Source: Vibrio penaeicida (lineage in GTDB: Bacteria > Pseudomonadota > Gammaproteobacteria > Enterobacterales > Vibrionaceae). Taken from it: a DNA stretch of 64,000 nucleotides. Below, piece by piece: positions 17,389 through 28,599 of this stretch. The stretch spans positions 4,030,001 through 4,094,000 of the forward strand of contig NZ_AP025144.1 in assembly GCF_019977755.1 (NCBI RefSeq), in the 5' to 3' direction. The position numbers were made by a program, and so were the translations under genes. Under the pieces are notes generated by a model. It was not told the origin of the DNA. It made no database searches and saw only the letters and a list, made by a program, of their open reading frames with translations. Within the stretch, counting starts at the first letter, position 1. The number at the start of each line of letters is the position of its first letter.

Positions 17389-17627
17389 TCACTCTATACC
17401 CAGTATCTTAGTTTTTTAGCAAACTAGGTTTTTAGTGCTCTAGACTTACAGCTATCAATAGGAAAGTGAATGGATAAGTTTCAGGATATTTAATGCAGAT
17501 AGGGAAAATATAATTAGGCAGGGTTGGATGAAAGCCTAGATTATTTATTTGGATAAATTTGAGAAATATATTAACAGTCAAAAGCCTTTCGTATTTGTTA
17601 AATATTGCTATGAAATCCATAGATAAA

Positions 17628-17661
17628 TTAAAAGCCAGCACAAAGGCTGGCTTTTAATTTT
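17628..17661. terminator. Bidirectional terminator after tsrA
   Basis: TTAAAAGCCAGC and GCTGGCTTTTAA arms flank a six-base loop; T-rich on both strands, placed just past the tsrA stop. Confidence 0.8.
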
Positions 17662-17670
17662 AGAATCCGA

Positions 17671-17955
17671 TTATTTCTTAGAAAGGAATTCTTTCAGTTC
17701 ATCTGGTGAAATACCCTGCTGAGCCAATTCAGCAGCGAGTTGCTGAACACTTTCACTCTTACGGGATTCAATCACTTGCTGAAATTGGTAAACAATATCT
17801 CTTAGCATATGCAAAGGAACTTGTTTGGCGGCGCTTCGAATACGCTCTTCACTCTGATTCCCGAGTTCACTAAGCAGTTTTCCGAACATTACTTTTTCTG
17901 GAGACTCTTCTAATTGCTCTAAAATACGAGCCATCTCATATGTTGTCATCGACAT
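17671..17955 (-). CDS. tsrA: H-NS-like global regulator TsrA
   Basis: 94 residues from the ATG at 17955, which has a GGAAG ribosome site; the upstream extension to 18039 is not used. The protein is mostly alpha-helical and charged, with a coiled-coil-like middle and a C-terminal QGISPDELKEFL segment. From memory it corresponds to Vibrio TsrA (VC0070), a distant H-NS paralogue that represses type VI secretion and virulence genes. The placement near an aminopeptidase P gene and the thi operon agrees with V. cholerae. The identification rests on recall and gene order, not on a search. Confidence 0.7.
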   Translation of the reverse strand: MSMTTYEMARILEQLEESPEKVMFGKLLSELGNQSEERIRSAAKQVPLHMLRDIVYQFQQVIESRKSESVQQLAAELAQQGISPDELKEFLSKK

Positions 17956-18089
17956 TGAATATGTATCTTCCAAATAGATCGGGGAAATAATTATATATGT
18001 GACGCTAAATATACACCCCTTTCGCTGTTGGGAAAACAATCAATTTCAATTATTGGTCATTTATATACTCGGCACCTTACAAAATGTGG

Positions 18090-19286
18090 TTAGCTGACTG
18101 CTTCTGCATGCCAATTCCTACCCACTCGGCTATACAGAATGATTAAAGCCGGTGCCAAAAGCCACATATGCAATGCAATTAGCGTCTCTGGCTCAAACGA
18201 CAGTCTTTGCATAATACCAACCATAAGACCAGAACCACTCATTTGAAATAGCCCCAATAGAGCCGCAGCAGTGCCTGCTTTATCACCAAATGGAGCCAAA
18301 GCTTTCCCTGCCCCCGCACCCATGATGCATGCAAATCCAATGGATGACATAAAAATAGGCAACATAAAGCCCAAAGGCGTTTGCCACGATTTCATGCCAA
18401 GCATCATGGTACCGCCAATCAATAAAACAACGACACCAAATACCAAAGTCCCATGAGTGCCCCAGCGATCCATTAGTTTAGGTGCAACCATGCAAAATAC
18501 GATGTTGAATATGGCATTGATTCCGAACCAGAACGTAAACGCGTTCATCGTAATCCCCATATTCGTCATTAATACTACGGGGGCTGACGTTACGTAGGCA
18601 AGAATGACGGCCATGCCCAACATGCAAAGCGACGAATGAAATATAAAACTCGGATGCTTCAATACGCTCAAGTATCTCGAAGGTCTAAACAAGGGCTCTT
18701 CCGAGCGTGAAGGGTTGGTTTCTTTTAGATTCATCAGCATCATGATACCGCCAATCACAGCAAAACCAGCCATAAAGCTAAAGTTACTCCGCCAGCCAAA
18801 CTGTTGGGTTAGCCAGCTGCCTAAGATTGGTGCCAGAGCAGGAATAAAACATATTGCCCCGTTTAGGTAACTGATCATTCTGCCGCTTTTTTGGGGACCA
18901 AACATATCGCGAACTGTTGCAAAAGCTGCCACCGATGTCGCACAAGCACCGAAGCCTTGTAGCAGCCGAGCCATTAGCATCCACTCAATGGATTGAGCAA
19001 CCCACGCCAAATAAGCGCTCAACCCGTAAATAACTATGCCTCCTAATGCAACAGTTCGACGTCCGTATCTGTCGGCAATGGGTCCTGCAAATAACTGCCC
19101 GATTCCCATCGCAAATAAAAACCAGGTCACCGTATCTTGTGCAAGTGTGGCGTCTACTTGAAATGCTTTCGCCATAGTTGGTAGCGCAGGAAGATAAATA
19201 TCTATTGCCATTGGGCTAAAAAGCACAAGCATTACCAACATGGTGAATTGTAGCTTTGAGACTTTCTCTGGATTTATTGTCGACAT
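18090..19286 (-). CDS. MFS multidrug exporter, Bcr/CflA type
   Basis: 398 residues with twelve membrane helices. MAIDIYLPALPTMAKAF near the start and GPIADRYGRR between helices 2 and 3 are typical of the Bcr/CflA drug-resistance branch of the major facilitator superfamily, proton-driven exporters in the inner membrane. The ATG at 19286 gives the normal family N-terminus; the longer open frame runs into the opposite gene. It is divergent from a LysR regulator with only about 100 bases between the two starts, so that regulator probably controls it. Substrate unknown. Confidence 0.87.
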   Translation of the reverse strand: MSTINPEKVSKLQFTMLVMLVLFSPMAIDIYLPALPTMAKAFQVDATLAQDTVTWFLFAMGIGQLFAGPIADRYGRRTVALGGIVIYGLSAYLAWVAQSIEWMLMARLLQGFGACATSVAAFATVRDMFGPQKSGRMISYLNGAICFIPALAPILGSWLTQQFGWRSNFSFMAGFAVIGGIMMLMNLKETNPSRSEEPLFRPSRYLSVLKHPSFIFHSSLCMLGMAVILAYVTSAPVVLMTNMGITMNAFTFWFGINAIFNIVFCMVAPKLMDRWGTHGTLVFGVVVLLIGGTMMLGMKSWQTPLGFMLPIFMSSIGFACIMGAGAGKALAPFGDKAGTAAALLGLFQMSGSGLMVGIMQRLSFEPETLIALHMWLLAPALIILYSRVGRNWHAEAVS

Positions 19287-19389
19287 AGTAACCGTCACTT
19301 CTGTTTTCTTAAGGCGGAGTTTATTATTATCAAGATATGAATGGAAATGGACTATTTTCATCTCAGATATTCCATGGGGGAATTTCTTA

Positions 19390-20340
19390 ATGAATATTGA
19401 ACAACTCGGTCGAATCGATCTCAACCTTCTGGTTTGCCTTAACGTGCTACTTGAAGAAAGAAACGTAACCCGAGCCGCATCTAGGCTCTGCTTAACACAA
19501 TCTGCTGTCAGCAAATCATTAGCCAAACTGCGTACACAATTTGATGATCCACTGTTTTATAGGAGCGCACACGGACTAAACCCAACACCACGGGCACTAT
19601 TCCTTAAACCCAAATTAGAAGCTCTAATCTATCATTTGGAATCTATTACACAGCCAGATAGTTTTGACCCGAAAACATCTGATCGTAGATTCCATATATC
19701 TTTAGTTGAAAGTGTGTACCCACTAATTCTGCCCCATTTTCTTCCGAAACTTTTCCAAGAATCGCCAGGTATCAAACTCACGACCCACCCCTGGAATAAA
19801 GAAACCTTTAAGCTTCTCCAATCCGGTGATATGGATTTCGGTATTACTGGAAAAGACATCGATATTAATGACGCCACTCTAACGATGCTGCCTCCAAGCG
19901 ATATAGAAATGCAGGAAATATTTCAGGACGAACAGATTTGCTTGGTTCGAAAATACCATCCAGTTCTGAGCCGTCACTGGGACCTTGATGCCTACCTTGC
20001 CGAGCGACACGTCCAAGTAAGGTGTGATGGTAACGATCGCTGGTTACTTGATTATAAACTTGCTGATAAAGGCTTGGAACGAGACATCGCATTGTATGTT
20101 CCCGATTTTAACAGCGCAGCCAGCTTGTGTACTTACACCGATTTCGTGTTCACAGCACCAAGACATTTCGCTCAGTACATTTCGGGCTACCTCGACTTGG
20201 TACTGTTACCTTTACCGACAGAATTACCTCCAATGGCTTATACGCTTTTCTGGCATAAAGACAGAACACAAGACGCAGCGCTTAGCTGGTTTAGGAATAT
20301 CATTACCTCGCATACTCACCACTTAAATAGTGTCGTTTGA
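19390..20340 (+). CDS. LysR-family transcriptional regulator
   Basis: 316 residues. The N-terminal winged helix-turn-helix is clear: RIDLNLLVCLNVLLEERNVTRAA, LCLTQSAVSKSLAKLR and DPLFYRS. The C-terminal part is the periplasmic-binding-protein-like effector domain. The ATG at 19390 follows a GGGGGAATT ribosome site; the open frame further upstream would overlap the exporter gene. The divergent layout with the MFS exporter is the classic LysR arrangement. Effector unknown. Confidence 0.9.
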   Translation: MNIEQLGRIDLNLLVCLNVLLEERNVTRAASRLCLTQSAVSKSLAKLRTQFDDPLFYRSAHGLNPTPRALFLKPKLEALIYHLESITQPDSFDPKTSDRRFHISLVESVYPLILPHFLPKLFQESPGIKLTTHPWNKETFKLLQSGDMDFGITGKDIDINDATLTMLPPSDIEMQEIFQDEQICLVRKYHPVLSRHWDLDAYLAERHVQVRCDGNDRWLLDYKLADKGLERDIALYVPDFNSAASLCTYTDFVFTAPRHFAQYISGYLDLVLLPLPTELPPMAYTLFWHKDRTQDAALSWFRNIITSHTHHLNSVV

Positions 20341-20509
20341 GACTCAGAGATTGAATCATTTTGGCTATATATTGGTACGTTCAAAATTGCTTACAAGCTA
20401 GGCTTCATCTCACAGCAGAATACATTGCTTGTCTGATTAAAAAACGATAGTTTGTACGCAATTTCGTCGCAAGTACGGATAATAGAACAGTCGAAAAGGA
20501 ATCATACGG

Positions 20510-22297
20510 ATGGATGTCATGATTAAAGAAAGAGTAGAAGCCCTTCGTCGCTGGTTAAGCGAGAACAACGTTGATGCGGTTATCATTCCCCACGAAGATG
20601 AGTTTTTAGGAGAATACGTTCCCGCTCACCATGAACGTTTACTTTGGGCGACCGGATTTACTGGATCTGCTGGTGCAGCTGTAATCACGGCTGACAAAGC
20701 CGCTATTTTTGTCGACGGTAGATACACTGTTCAAGTAACAAAGCAATCACCTGCTGATGTTTTTGAATACTGTCATCTCATCCAACAGCCTCCTTTGGAT
20801 TGGGCACTCGACAACTTACCGACAAATGCTAAGTTGGCCGTCGATCCTAAAATGCACTCACACTCTTGGCTTCTAAAAGCGCAAGACAAGGTTACTGATA
20901 AGCTTGAGTTAGTGCTGGTCAACGATAACCCGGTCGATCTAATCTGGTCGGACAGACCTGCTCCAGTCTATACAGATGCTCGCTTAATGGAGCAAAAGCT
21001 CGTAGGACAAACAAGTGAAAGTAAGCGCCAAGAAATTGCTGAAATAGTAAAAGAAAACCGTGCCGACGCTGCATTGCTAACTCAACTTGATTCCATTTGT
21101 TGGCTGTTGAATGTCCGTGGCTTAGATGTCTCTTGCTTACCGGTGCTGCTATCACACGCCATTGTTCATGCTGACGCTAATGTAGAGTTCTTTATTGACC
21201 CAGCACGCTTACCTAGCGAATTTTCTGAGCATGTAGGTCAAGGTGTAACGGTTTATTCTCCGGAGCAACTTGAGACACAACTTCAAGCGCTTTTAGGCAA
21301 GAATGTTTTAGTGGACCCAGCAACAAGCAACGCTTGGTTTACACTGACTCTACAAAATGCTGGTGCCGAAGTTATTAATGGTAACGACCCATGTTTACTT
21401 CCGAAGGCAGCAAAAAACTCAGCAGAAATTGAAGGGATGCGCGCATCGCACCTTCGTGATGGTGCGGCAATGGTTAACTTCTTATCGTGGCTTGATGCTG
21501 AGGTAGAAGCTGGAAATTATCATGATGAAGGTCTTCTTGCAGATAAGCTTCATGAATTCCGTAAGGCCGATCCAACGTTGGCGGATTTAAGCTTTGACAC
21601 TATTTCTGCTTCAGCTGGTAATGGCGCAATGTGTCACTACAATCACATGAACCAACCAGAACCCGGTAAGTTAGAACCAAATTCACTTTACCTTGTAGAT
21701 TCAGGTGGTCAGTACCCAGATGGTACAACAGACATCACACGTACTATTGCGATAGGTAAACCTAGCCACGACATGATCCAGCAATTTACGTTGGTTTTGA
21801 AAGGTCATATCGGGCTTGCTAATGCAATATTCCCTCATGGCACAACAGGTCACCAGCTCGACATTCTTGCGCGTCAGCATCTCTGGGCAAATGGCTATAA
21901 TTTCGATCATGGTACTGGTCATGGTGTTGGGCATTTCCTAAGTGTTCATGAAGGTCCTCAAAGAATCGCGCCTGTTGTTAATAACGTCGCTCTACTGGAA
22001 GGCATGGTACTTTCTAATGAACCAGGTTATTACCGTGCTGATGAGTTCGGTATTCGGATAGAAAACTTGGAGTTAGTTGTCGAAGTTGAAACGCAAGGCG
22101 ATATGGACATGCTAGCGTTTGAATCACTAACACGATGCCCTATCGATAAGCGCAATATTGATGTCGCTCTTCTGACCGACTCAGAATTAACTTGGTTAAA
22201 CAGCTACCATGCAAAAGTGTGGGATGAGATCAGCCCGTTAGTATCTGGTTCATCTTTAGATTGGTTAAGACTCGCCACTGAACCACTAACTCGATAA
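20510..22297 (+). CDS. Aminopeptidase P family metallopeptidase (M24B)
   Basis: 595 residues with a non-catalytic N-terminal creatinase-like domain (starting ALRRWLSENNVDAVIIP), a second similar region, and a C-terminal pita-bread catalytic domain. The five metal ligands are visible: the Asp pair in LVDSGGQYPDGTTDITR, His in GTGHGVGHFLSVHEGP, Glu in LSNEPGYY and Glu in GIRIENLELV. It removes N-terminal residues before proline, using two metal ions. The length fits the eukaryotic-type XPNPEP branch rather than the 440-residue E. coli PepP. An AAAAGGAATC ribosome site supports the start at 20510. Confidence 0.93.
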   Translation: MDVMIKERVEALRRWLSENNVDAVIIPHEDEFLGEYVPAHHERLLWATGFTGSAGAAVITADKAAIFVDGRYTVQVTKQSPADVFEYCHLIQQPPLDWALDNLPTNAKLAVDPKMHSHSWLLKAQDKVTDKLELVLVNDNPVDLIWSDRPAPVYTDARLMEQKLVGQTSESKRQEIAEIVKENRADAALLTQLDSICWLLNVRGLDVSCLPVLLSHAIVHADANVEFFIDPARLPSEFSEHVGQGVTVYSPEQLETQLQALLGKNVLVDPATSNAWFTLTLQNAGAEVINGNDPCLLPKAAKNSAEIEGMRASHLRDGAAMVNFLSWLDAEVEAGNYHDEGLLADKLHEFRKADPTLADLSFDTISASAGNGAMCHYNHMNQPEPGKLEPNSLYLVDSGGQYPDGTTDITRTIAIGKPSHDMIQQFTLVLKGHIGLANAIFPHGTTGHQLDILARQHLWANGYNFDHGTGHGVGHFLSVHEGPQRIAPVVNNVALLEGMVLSNEPGYYRADEFGIRIENLELVVEVETQGDMDMLAFESLTRCPIDKRNIDVALLTDSELTWLNSYHAKVWDEISPLVSGSSLDWLRLATEPLTR

Positions 22298-22321
22298 GAT
22301 TTTTCTAGATTTCAAAAACAA

Positions 22322-22350
22322 AACCCCGCTAAGTTTAGCGGGGTTTTTAT
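22322..22350. terminator. Bidirectional terminator between the aminopeptidase and thiH
   Basis: AACCCCGCTAA and TTAGCGGGGTT form a long stem with a two-base loop and flanking A- and T-runs. Confidence 0.85.
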
Positions 22351-22391
22351 ATGAGTAATGAAAGTCAAAAAGATACTAAGTTGGGTCGTTG

Positions 22392-22407
22392 TGTTTCACG
22401 TGAAACA
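22392..22407. other. parS centromere site (perfect consensus)
   Basis: TGTTTCACGTGAAACA is the exact ParB-binding parS sequence. It lies between the aminopeptidase terminator and thiH. These sites cluster near the origin and load ParB for origin segregation. Confidence 0.9.
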
Positions 22408-22450
22408 TCTCACCAAAAATCGCATTCTAATCATCCTCCAGAAAAACAAC

Positions 22451-23563
22451 TTATCCAGAATAAGCATGGTGCCAATCTTTCCAAACAGGTTCAAATCCCT
22501 TACTTCTAACGGCGTTTGCTACTTGAACAGAAGAACGCTCGTCGCTTATCGCAAACTGCTCGAGTTCTTCTTCGTCATTAGCATAGCCTCCTGGCTGAGT
22601 CTTTGAAGCAGCTGAAATACTCGTCACCCCAAGAGGCAATACATTGTCTCTAAATTCTGGTGACTCTCGCGTTGAAAGGGAAAGCTCAACTTCCGGATTT
22701 AGCATTCTGTAAGCACATATCAATTGAACCAGTTGTTTATCGGACATCACTGACTTTGGCTGCAAAGACCCTTCACAAGGTCTTAATCGAGGGAAAGAAA
22801 TCGAATAGCGGGACTTCCAATAAGTCCGTTCCATATAGCTAAGGTGAGCAGCAACAAAAAAGCAATCCGTCCTCCACTCTTCCAATCCGATCAATGCACC
22901 CATACCAATTTTATCGATGCCAGCGGAAGCCAATCTATCCGGAGTATTTAAACGATAGTTAAAATCTGTTTTGTTGCCGCGAAGGTGATGCTGACCGTAG
23001 GTCGACGGATGATACGTTTCTTGGTAAACCATAACCGCATCTAAGCCGAGTGTTTTTAACTCTGCATAACACTCTTGGTCCAGAGGTTGAACCTCCATAG
23101 CCAGATAGCTAAATCGTTTTTTTATAGATGGAACTACTTCGCGAAAGTACTTCATGCCTACTTTCGTTTCATGCTCCCCCGTGACGAGTAAAACCGAATC
23201 GAAACTCATTTTCTTGATCGCATCGATTTCCAACTGAATGTCATCAACATTCAATGTTCTGCGCTTAATTCTATTCTCCATAGTGAATCCACAATAGGTG
23301 CAAGAATTTGCGCAAAGATTTGACAGGTACAATGGAATATAAAACCCAATAGTATTGCCAAAACGTTTTCGTGTAAGCGCGTAAGATTGTTGCGCCATTT
23401 GTTCTAGGAAGGGTTCCGCTGCAGGCGAAATAAGCGCTTTGAAATCTTCTAAATCACGCTTTGATTTCGATATTGCTCTTTGTACATCTTCAGACGTTTT
23501 ACTGTAGATAGACATGCGGATCTCATCCCAATTCATCTTTTCAAACTGGTCTGAAAAACTCAT
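22451..23563 (-). CDS. thiH: 2-iminoacetate synthase ThiH
   Basis: 370 residues. The radical SAM motif CxxxCxxC is present as CANSCTYCGF near residue 86, binding the 4Fe-4S cluster. ThiH cleaves tyrosine with S-adenosylmethionine to give dehydroglycine for the thiazole ring of thiamine. The ATG at 23563 is preferred: GGAG lies eight bases upstream, whereas the GTG at 23572 overlaps the thiG stop. It is the last gene of the thi operon and begins five bases after thiG. Confidence 0.95.
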   Translation of the reverse strand: MSFSDQFEKMNWDEIRMSIYSKTSEDVQRAISKSKRDLEDFKALISPAAEPFLEQMAQQSYALTRKRFGNTIGFYIPLYLSNLCANSCTYCGFTMENRIKRRTLNVDDIQLEIDAIKKMSFDSVLLVTGEHETKVGMKYFREVVPSIKKRFSYLAMEVQPLDQECYAELKTLGLDAVMVYQETYHPSTYGQHHLRGNKTDFNYRLNTPDRLASAGIDKIGMGALIGLEEWRTDCFFVAAHLSYMERTYWKSRYSISFPRLRPCEGSLQPKSVMSDKQLVQLICAYRMLNPEVELSLSTRESPEFRDNVLPLGVTSISAASKTQPGGYANDEEELEQFAISDERSSVQVANAVRSKGFEPVWKDWHHAYSG

Positions 23564-23568
23564 ATTGA

Positions 23569-24330
23569 TCACTCCAGGAATGATGTGAGTGGGCTAGATG
23601 CAACAGCGTGATTCACTTGCCCCGCCAAGCCAGCTTCGTAGCCTAGGCGCCCACTTTCAACGGCAAGCTTGAAGGCTCTAGCCATTTGAACGGGATTAGC
23701 CGCGGCGGCAATTGCCGTGTTTACCAATACCGCGTCCGCTCCAAGCTCCATGGCTTTTGCTGCGTGAGAAGGTGCACCTATGCCTGCATCTACAACAACC
23801 GGAACATTCGCTTGGTCGATAATGATTTCCAGAAAGTCCTGTGTCGCGATACCCTTGTTTGAACCAATAGGTGCTCCTAAAGGCATTACCGCAGCACAAC
23901 CCACTTCCTCAAGATGTTTACAAAGTACCGGATCAGCGTGGCAATAAGGTAATACGATGAATCCCTGTTCAACCAACTTTTCCGCTGCTTTTAGCGTCTC
24001 AATAGGATCGGGCATTAGATACTTAGGGTCTGGATGAATTTCCAATTTAAGCCACTTTGTACCCAAAGCTTCACGCGCTAACTGAGCAGCAAATACCGCT
24101 TCTTTCGCATTCTTTGCGCCCGATGTATTTGGCAGTAAAGCTATTCTATTGTCGATGAGTGGAGAAAGTATGTCGTCATCCTTTGTATCGAGATCCACCC
24201 TCTTTAACGCCATCGTCGCAAGCTGGGAGCCAGAGGCAATAATGGCATCGCTCATTACACGGCTATTTGAAAACTTCCCTGTCCCTGTGAATAAGCGAGA
24301 CTCAAATGTTTTTCCTGCTATCGTTAACAC
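23569..24330 (-). CDS. thiG: Thiazole synthase ThiG
   Basis: 253 residues, a TIM-barrel protein. The start [24 protein letters not shown] and the glycine-rich [21 protein letters not shown] stretch are typical. ThiG joins deoxyxylulose phosphate, dehydroglycine and thiocarboxylated ThiS to make the thiazole phosphate. The start is a GTG with GGAGG six bases upstream, within the end of thiS. Confidence 0.96.
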   Translation of the reverse strand: MLTIAGKTFESRLFTGTGKFSNSRVMSDAIIASGSQLATMALKRVDLDTKDDDILSPLIDNRIALLPNTSGAKNAKEAVFAAQLAREALGTKWLKLEIHPDPKYLMPDPIETLKAAEKLVEQGFIVLPYCHADPVLCKHLEEVGCAAVMPLGAPIGSNKGIATQDFLEIIIDQANVPVVVDAGIGAPSHAAKAMELGADAVLVNTAIAAAANPVQMARAFKLAVESGRLGYEAGLAGQVNHAVASSPLTSFLE

Positions 24331-24332
24331 CT

Positions 24333-24542
24333 TTAACCTCCGGCAATCGCTCTAAATACCACAACATCGTCACCCGCTTTTAAGCGAGTATCAGACCACA
24401 TTGTTTTGGTTTGAACTTCTTGGTTAACTGCGATTGCAATGCCCACGAGTTCAATTTTTTTGTTTTCCAGCAAATCGACAAGCGTCATTTCATCTGAAAT
24501 CGAAATAGGCTCGCCATTAAAAGTAATTTTTAACGTACTCAT
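24333..24542 (-). CDS. thiS: Sulfur carrier protein ThiS
   Basis: 69 residues with a ubiquitin-like fold and the required C-terminal Gly-Gly (FRAIAGG), the site where ThiF adenylates it and sulfur is loaded. Its ATG overlaps the thiF stop, and thiG follows two bases downstream, fitting a tightly coupled operon. Confidence 0.95.
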   Translation of the reverse strand: MSTLKITFNGEPISISDEMTLVDLLENKKIELVGIAIAVNQEVQTKTMWSDTRLKAGDDVVVFRAIAGG

Positions 24543-25309
24543 TATTTTCCTTGAGTATCAAAAGTTGAGTTGCACACACTGCACGCGTTGTCTTTTGGAA
24601 TAGCAAATTGATGGAACTGCATAGATAAGCCATCAAATAATGTAAGACGGTTCGCTAAGTCTCGTTCTAATGTGACTAAACGAATGGCGACGAGAGCTTG
24701 ATGAGTTCCAATAATTCCTACGACAGGTCCCACCACACCGGATTCTGAGCAGCGCGTATTGGGTTGTGACTCATTGATTGGATATAAACAGTGATAGCAA
24801 GGATCTGAGTCTTGATACGTGAAAGTAGCTAATTGACCTTCCCAGCCGATTGCTGCACCAGATACCAAAGGTGTTTTTGATTTATGACACGCTCGATTAA
24901 TTTCTTGTCGCGTTTCAAAGTTATCGCTGCAGTCTAAAACGATATCCGCTTGCATACATTCAAGTTCAAGCCGACTACCCAGAAGTTTCTTGTTGATAGC
25001 ACGAACGCGCACATCAGAATTGATTTTGGCAATAGCTTTTTTTGTTGCATCTACCTTGGCTAGTCCTATCTCGTCACTTGAGTAGAGTATTTGCCTCGGG
25101 AGGTTACTCACTTCAACAACATCATCATCAGCAATAATAAGATGACCTATACCCGAAGCAGCAAGATGCTGAATGGCAGAACACCCTAACCCACCACACC
25201 CAACAACTAGAATGCTCGAATTTCTAAGCTTTGCTTGTCCGAGCTCTCCAATCTCAGGTAACGCTACCTGACGCTGATATCTCAGAAACTCAGAATCTGT
25301 AATCGTCAC
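24542..25309 (-). CDS. thiF: ThiS adenylyltransferase ThiF
   Basis: 255 residues of the E1/MoeB/ThiF family. The nucleotide loop GCGGLGCSAIQHLA, the DCSDNFETR segment and two CxxC pairs (CYHC, CSVC) for zinc are visible. ThiF uses ATP to activate the ThiS C-terminus for sulfur transfer. The start is a GTG; thiE ends four bases upstream. Confidence 0.95.
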   Translation of the reverse strand: MTITDSEFLRYQRQVALPEIGELGQAKLRNSSILVVGCGGLGCSAIQHLAASGIGHLIIADDDVVEVSNLPRQILYSSDEIGLAKVDATKKAIAKINSDVRVRAINKKLLGSRLELECMQADIVLDCSDNFETRQEINRACHKSKTPLVSGAAIGWEGQLATFTYQDSDPCYHCLYPINESQPNTRCSESGVVGPVVGIIGTHQALVAIRLVTLERDLANRLTLFDGLSMQFHQFAIPKDNACSVCNSTFDTQGK

Positions 25310-25313
25310 GGAA

Positions 25314-26507
25314 CTACCTACTACTTAGAATTTCACGAAAATCGCTAATAGCTTTCTTTGGGTCAGAACTTAGTGTAATAGCCCGAACAACGGCTAGACT
25401 TGAAACCCCACACTCCCACACCTTTGGTGCTCGTTCTAGGTCAATTCCACCAATCGCAACGGTAAGAAAACGTCCTGACAGTTCTTGGTAAAGCTTAAGC
25501 CTCACTAACCCTTGAGGGCGTGAAGGCATAACTTTAGTGGTTGTTGGAAATATATGACCGAGCGCTATATAGCTAGGATTGACCTGTTTGATTCTAAGTA
25601 TTTCGTAGTAACCGTGAGTGGATAACCCTATCCTTACGCCAGCTTTTGCAATTTGGTCTAAGTCTGCAAACTCGAGATCTTCTTGTCCTAAATGCACGCC
25701 ATAAGCACCATGTCTTACCGCTAACTGCCAATAGTCATTAATATAGACTTGAGCGTTATGCTGACGTCCTAATTCGATTACTTTTGTAATCTTCGTTTCT
25801 AGCTCTGGGTCATCGGCATTTTTTATCCGAAGCTGTGCTGTCTTTACTCCAAGTTTCAGAAGTCGCTCTACCCACTCCACCGTATCTACAACCGGATATA
25901 AACTAAGATATTCAGCATTTGTATCAGGGAAAGGCAAAGCGTTTTCTATATCCCATCCTACATGGATATCTAATAGCTCGTCAGAGAGTATCGGTGTTGG
26001 AAATTCAGATAGATTCTGAGGCCATGTTTCACGTGAAACATCAGAACGTACTGCACCTCTTGCTATCACGAGTGCATCTTCAATCGGGAAATCAAGTACA
26101 AGAGATGTCAGTAACCAAGCCAGATAGGATTGTTGTTCTATCTCCGATAATGGAGCGCCCTTAAAACTCAACGCTCTATTGGATTCGCCATGGCACCATA
26201 GATCAACAAGCTGAAAATCATGATAAACGTCAATCAAGAGTAAGTTAGGCTCTTTTGAAAGTTGAGATAAAGCCAAAGGTGAAGCCTGACCATTAGAAAA
26301 ACGGCAAACATGAGTAGCTTCACTATCGGATTCATCAAATGAAAGAGACATACACCTGTCATCAACGTAGCATTGCGTCAAATGAGTTGGGCTTACACCC
26401 AACTCGATATCAGCAATATCAAAGCCCTGCTCCTGAGCCAATAACAGTCTAGACTGAACGAGATCTGTTAACTCGACTTGAGCCTTTGGCAGTAATAGCT
26501 GAGCCAT
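25314..26507 (-). CDS. thiE: Thiamine-phosphate synthase ThiE with N-terminal extension
   Basis: 397 residues, nearly twice the usual ThiE. The C-terminal 200 residues are a ThiE barrel (QLRIKN, GVHLGQEDLE, GLSTHG, AIGGID) that couples HMP pyrophosphate with thiazole phosphate. The N-terminal 190 residues look like a worn ThiD kinase: a SYLAWLLTSLVLDFPIEDAL segment resembles the ThiD C-terminus, but ATP and HMP motifs are not seen. A parS site lies in its coding sequence (codons for DVSRET). It starts directly after the thiC stop with GGAGG as ribosome site. The extension's function is unknown. Confidence 0.9.
   Translation of the reverse strand: MAQLLLPKAQVELTDLVQSRLLLAQEQGFDIADIELGVSPTHLTQCYVDDRCMSLSFDESDSEATHVCRFSNGQASPLALSQLSKEPNLLLIDVYHDFQLVDLWCHGESNRALSFKGAPLSEIEQQSYLAWLLTSLVLDFPIEDALVIARGAVRSDVSRETWPQNLSEFPTPILSDELLDIHVGWDIENALPFPDTNAEYLSLYPVVDTVEWVERLLKLGVKTAQLRIKNADDPELETKITKVIELGRQHNAQVYINDYWQLAVRHGAYGVHLGQEDLEFADLDQIAKAGVRIGLSTHGYYEILRIKQVNPSYIALGHIFPTTTKVMPSRPQGLVRLKLYQELSGRFLTVAIGGIDLERAPKVWECGVSSLAVVRAITLSSDPKKAISDFREILSSR
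26025..26040. other. parS centromere site inside thiE (perfect consensus)
   Basis: A second exact TGTTTCACGTGAAACA copy, 3.6 kb from the first, located within the coding region of the thiE N-terminal extension. Confidence 0.9.
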
Positions 26508-28517
<2,010 letters not shown>

Positions 28518-28599
28518 TTACAAGAGGGCAAATGTGCGTGAATAACGCCATCTGAAAGTAGATAGATCCCGACTAATATCAGGTGAGGTATCTTCTCTT

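Larger units (their letters stand above)
17197..17627. other. Intergenic stretch without a convincing protein gene
   Basis: The 430 bases between the bufferin operon and the tsrA terminator hold no protein gene I trust. An orphan rho-independent terminator at 17361-17388 ends a C-rich segment (CACCTCCCCCCTCAACC) that could be part of a small RNA. The right half is very AT-rich. Confidence 0.5.

Noticed and set aside
17432..17641. 69-codon minus-strand frame
   Set aside because: Starts inside a terminator hairpin, AT-rich composition, no ribosome site or recognisable sequence.
19287..19526. 80-codon upstream extension of the MFS exporter
   Set aside because: Overlaps the divergent LysR start and lies outside the usual family N-terminus; ATG at 19286 is better.
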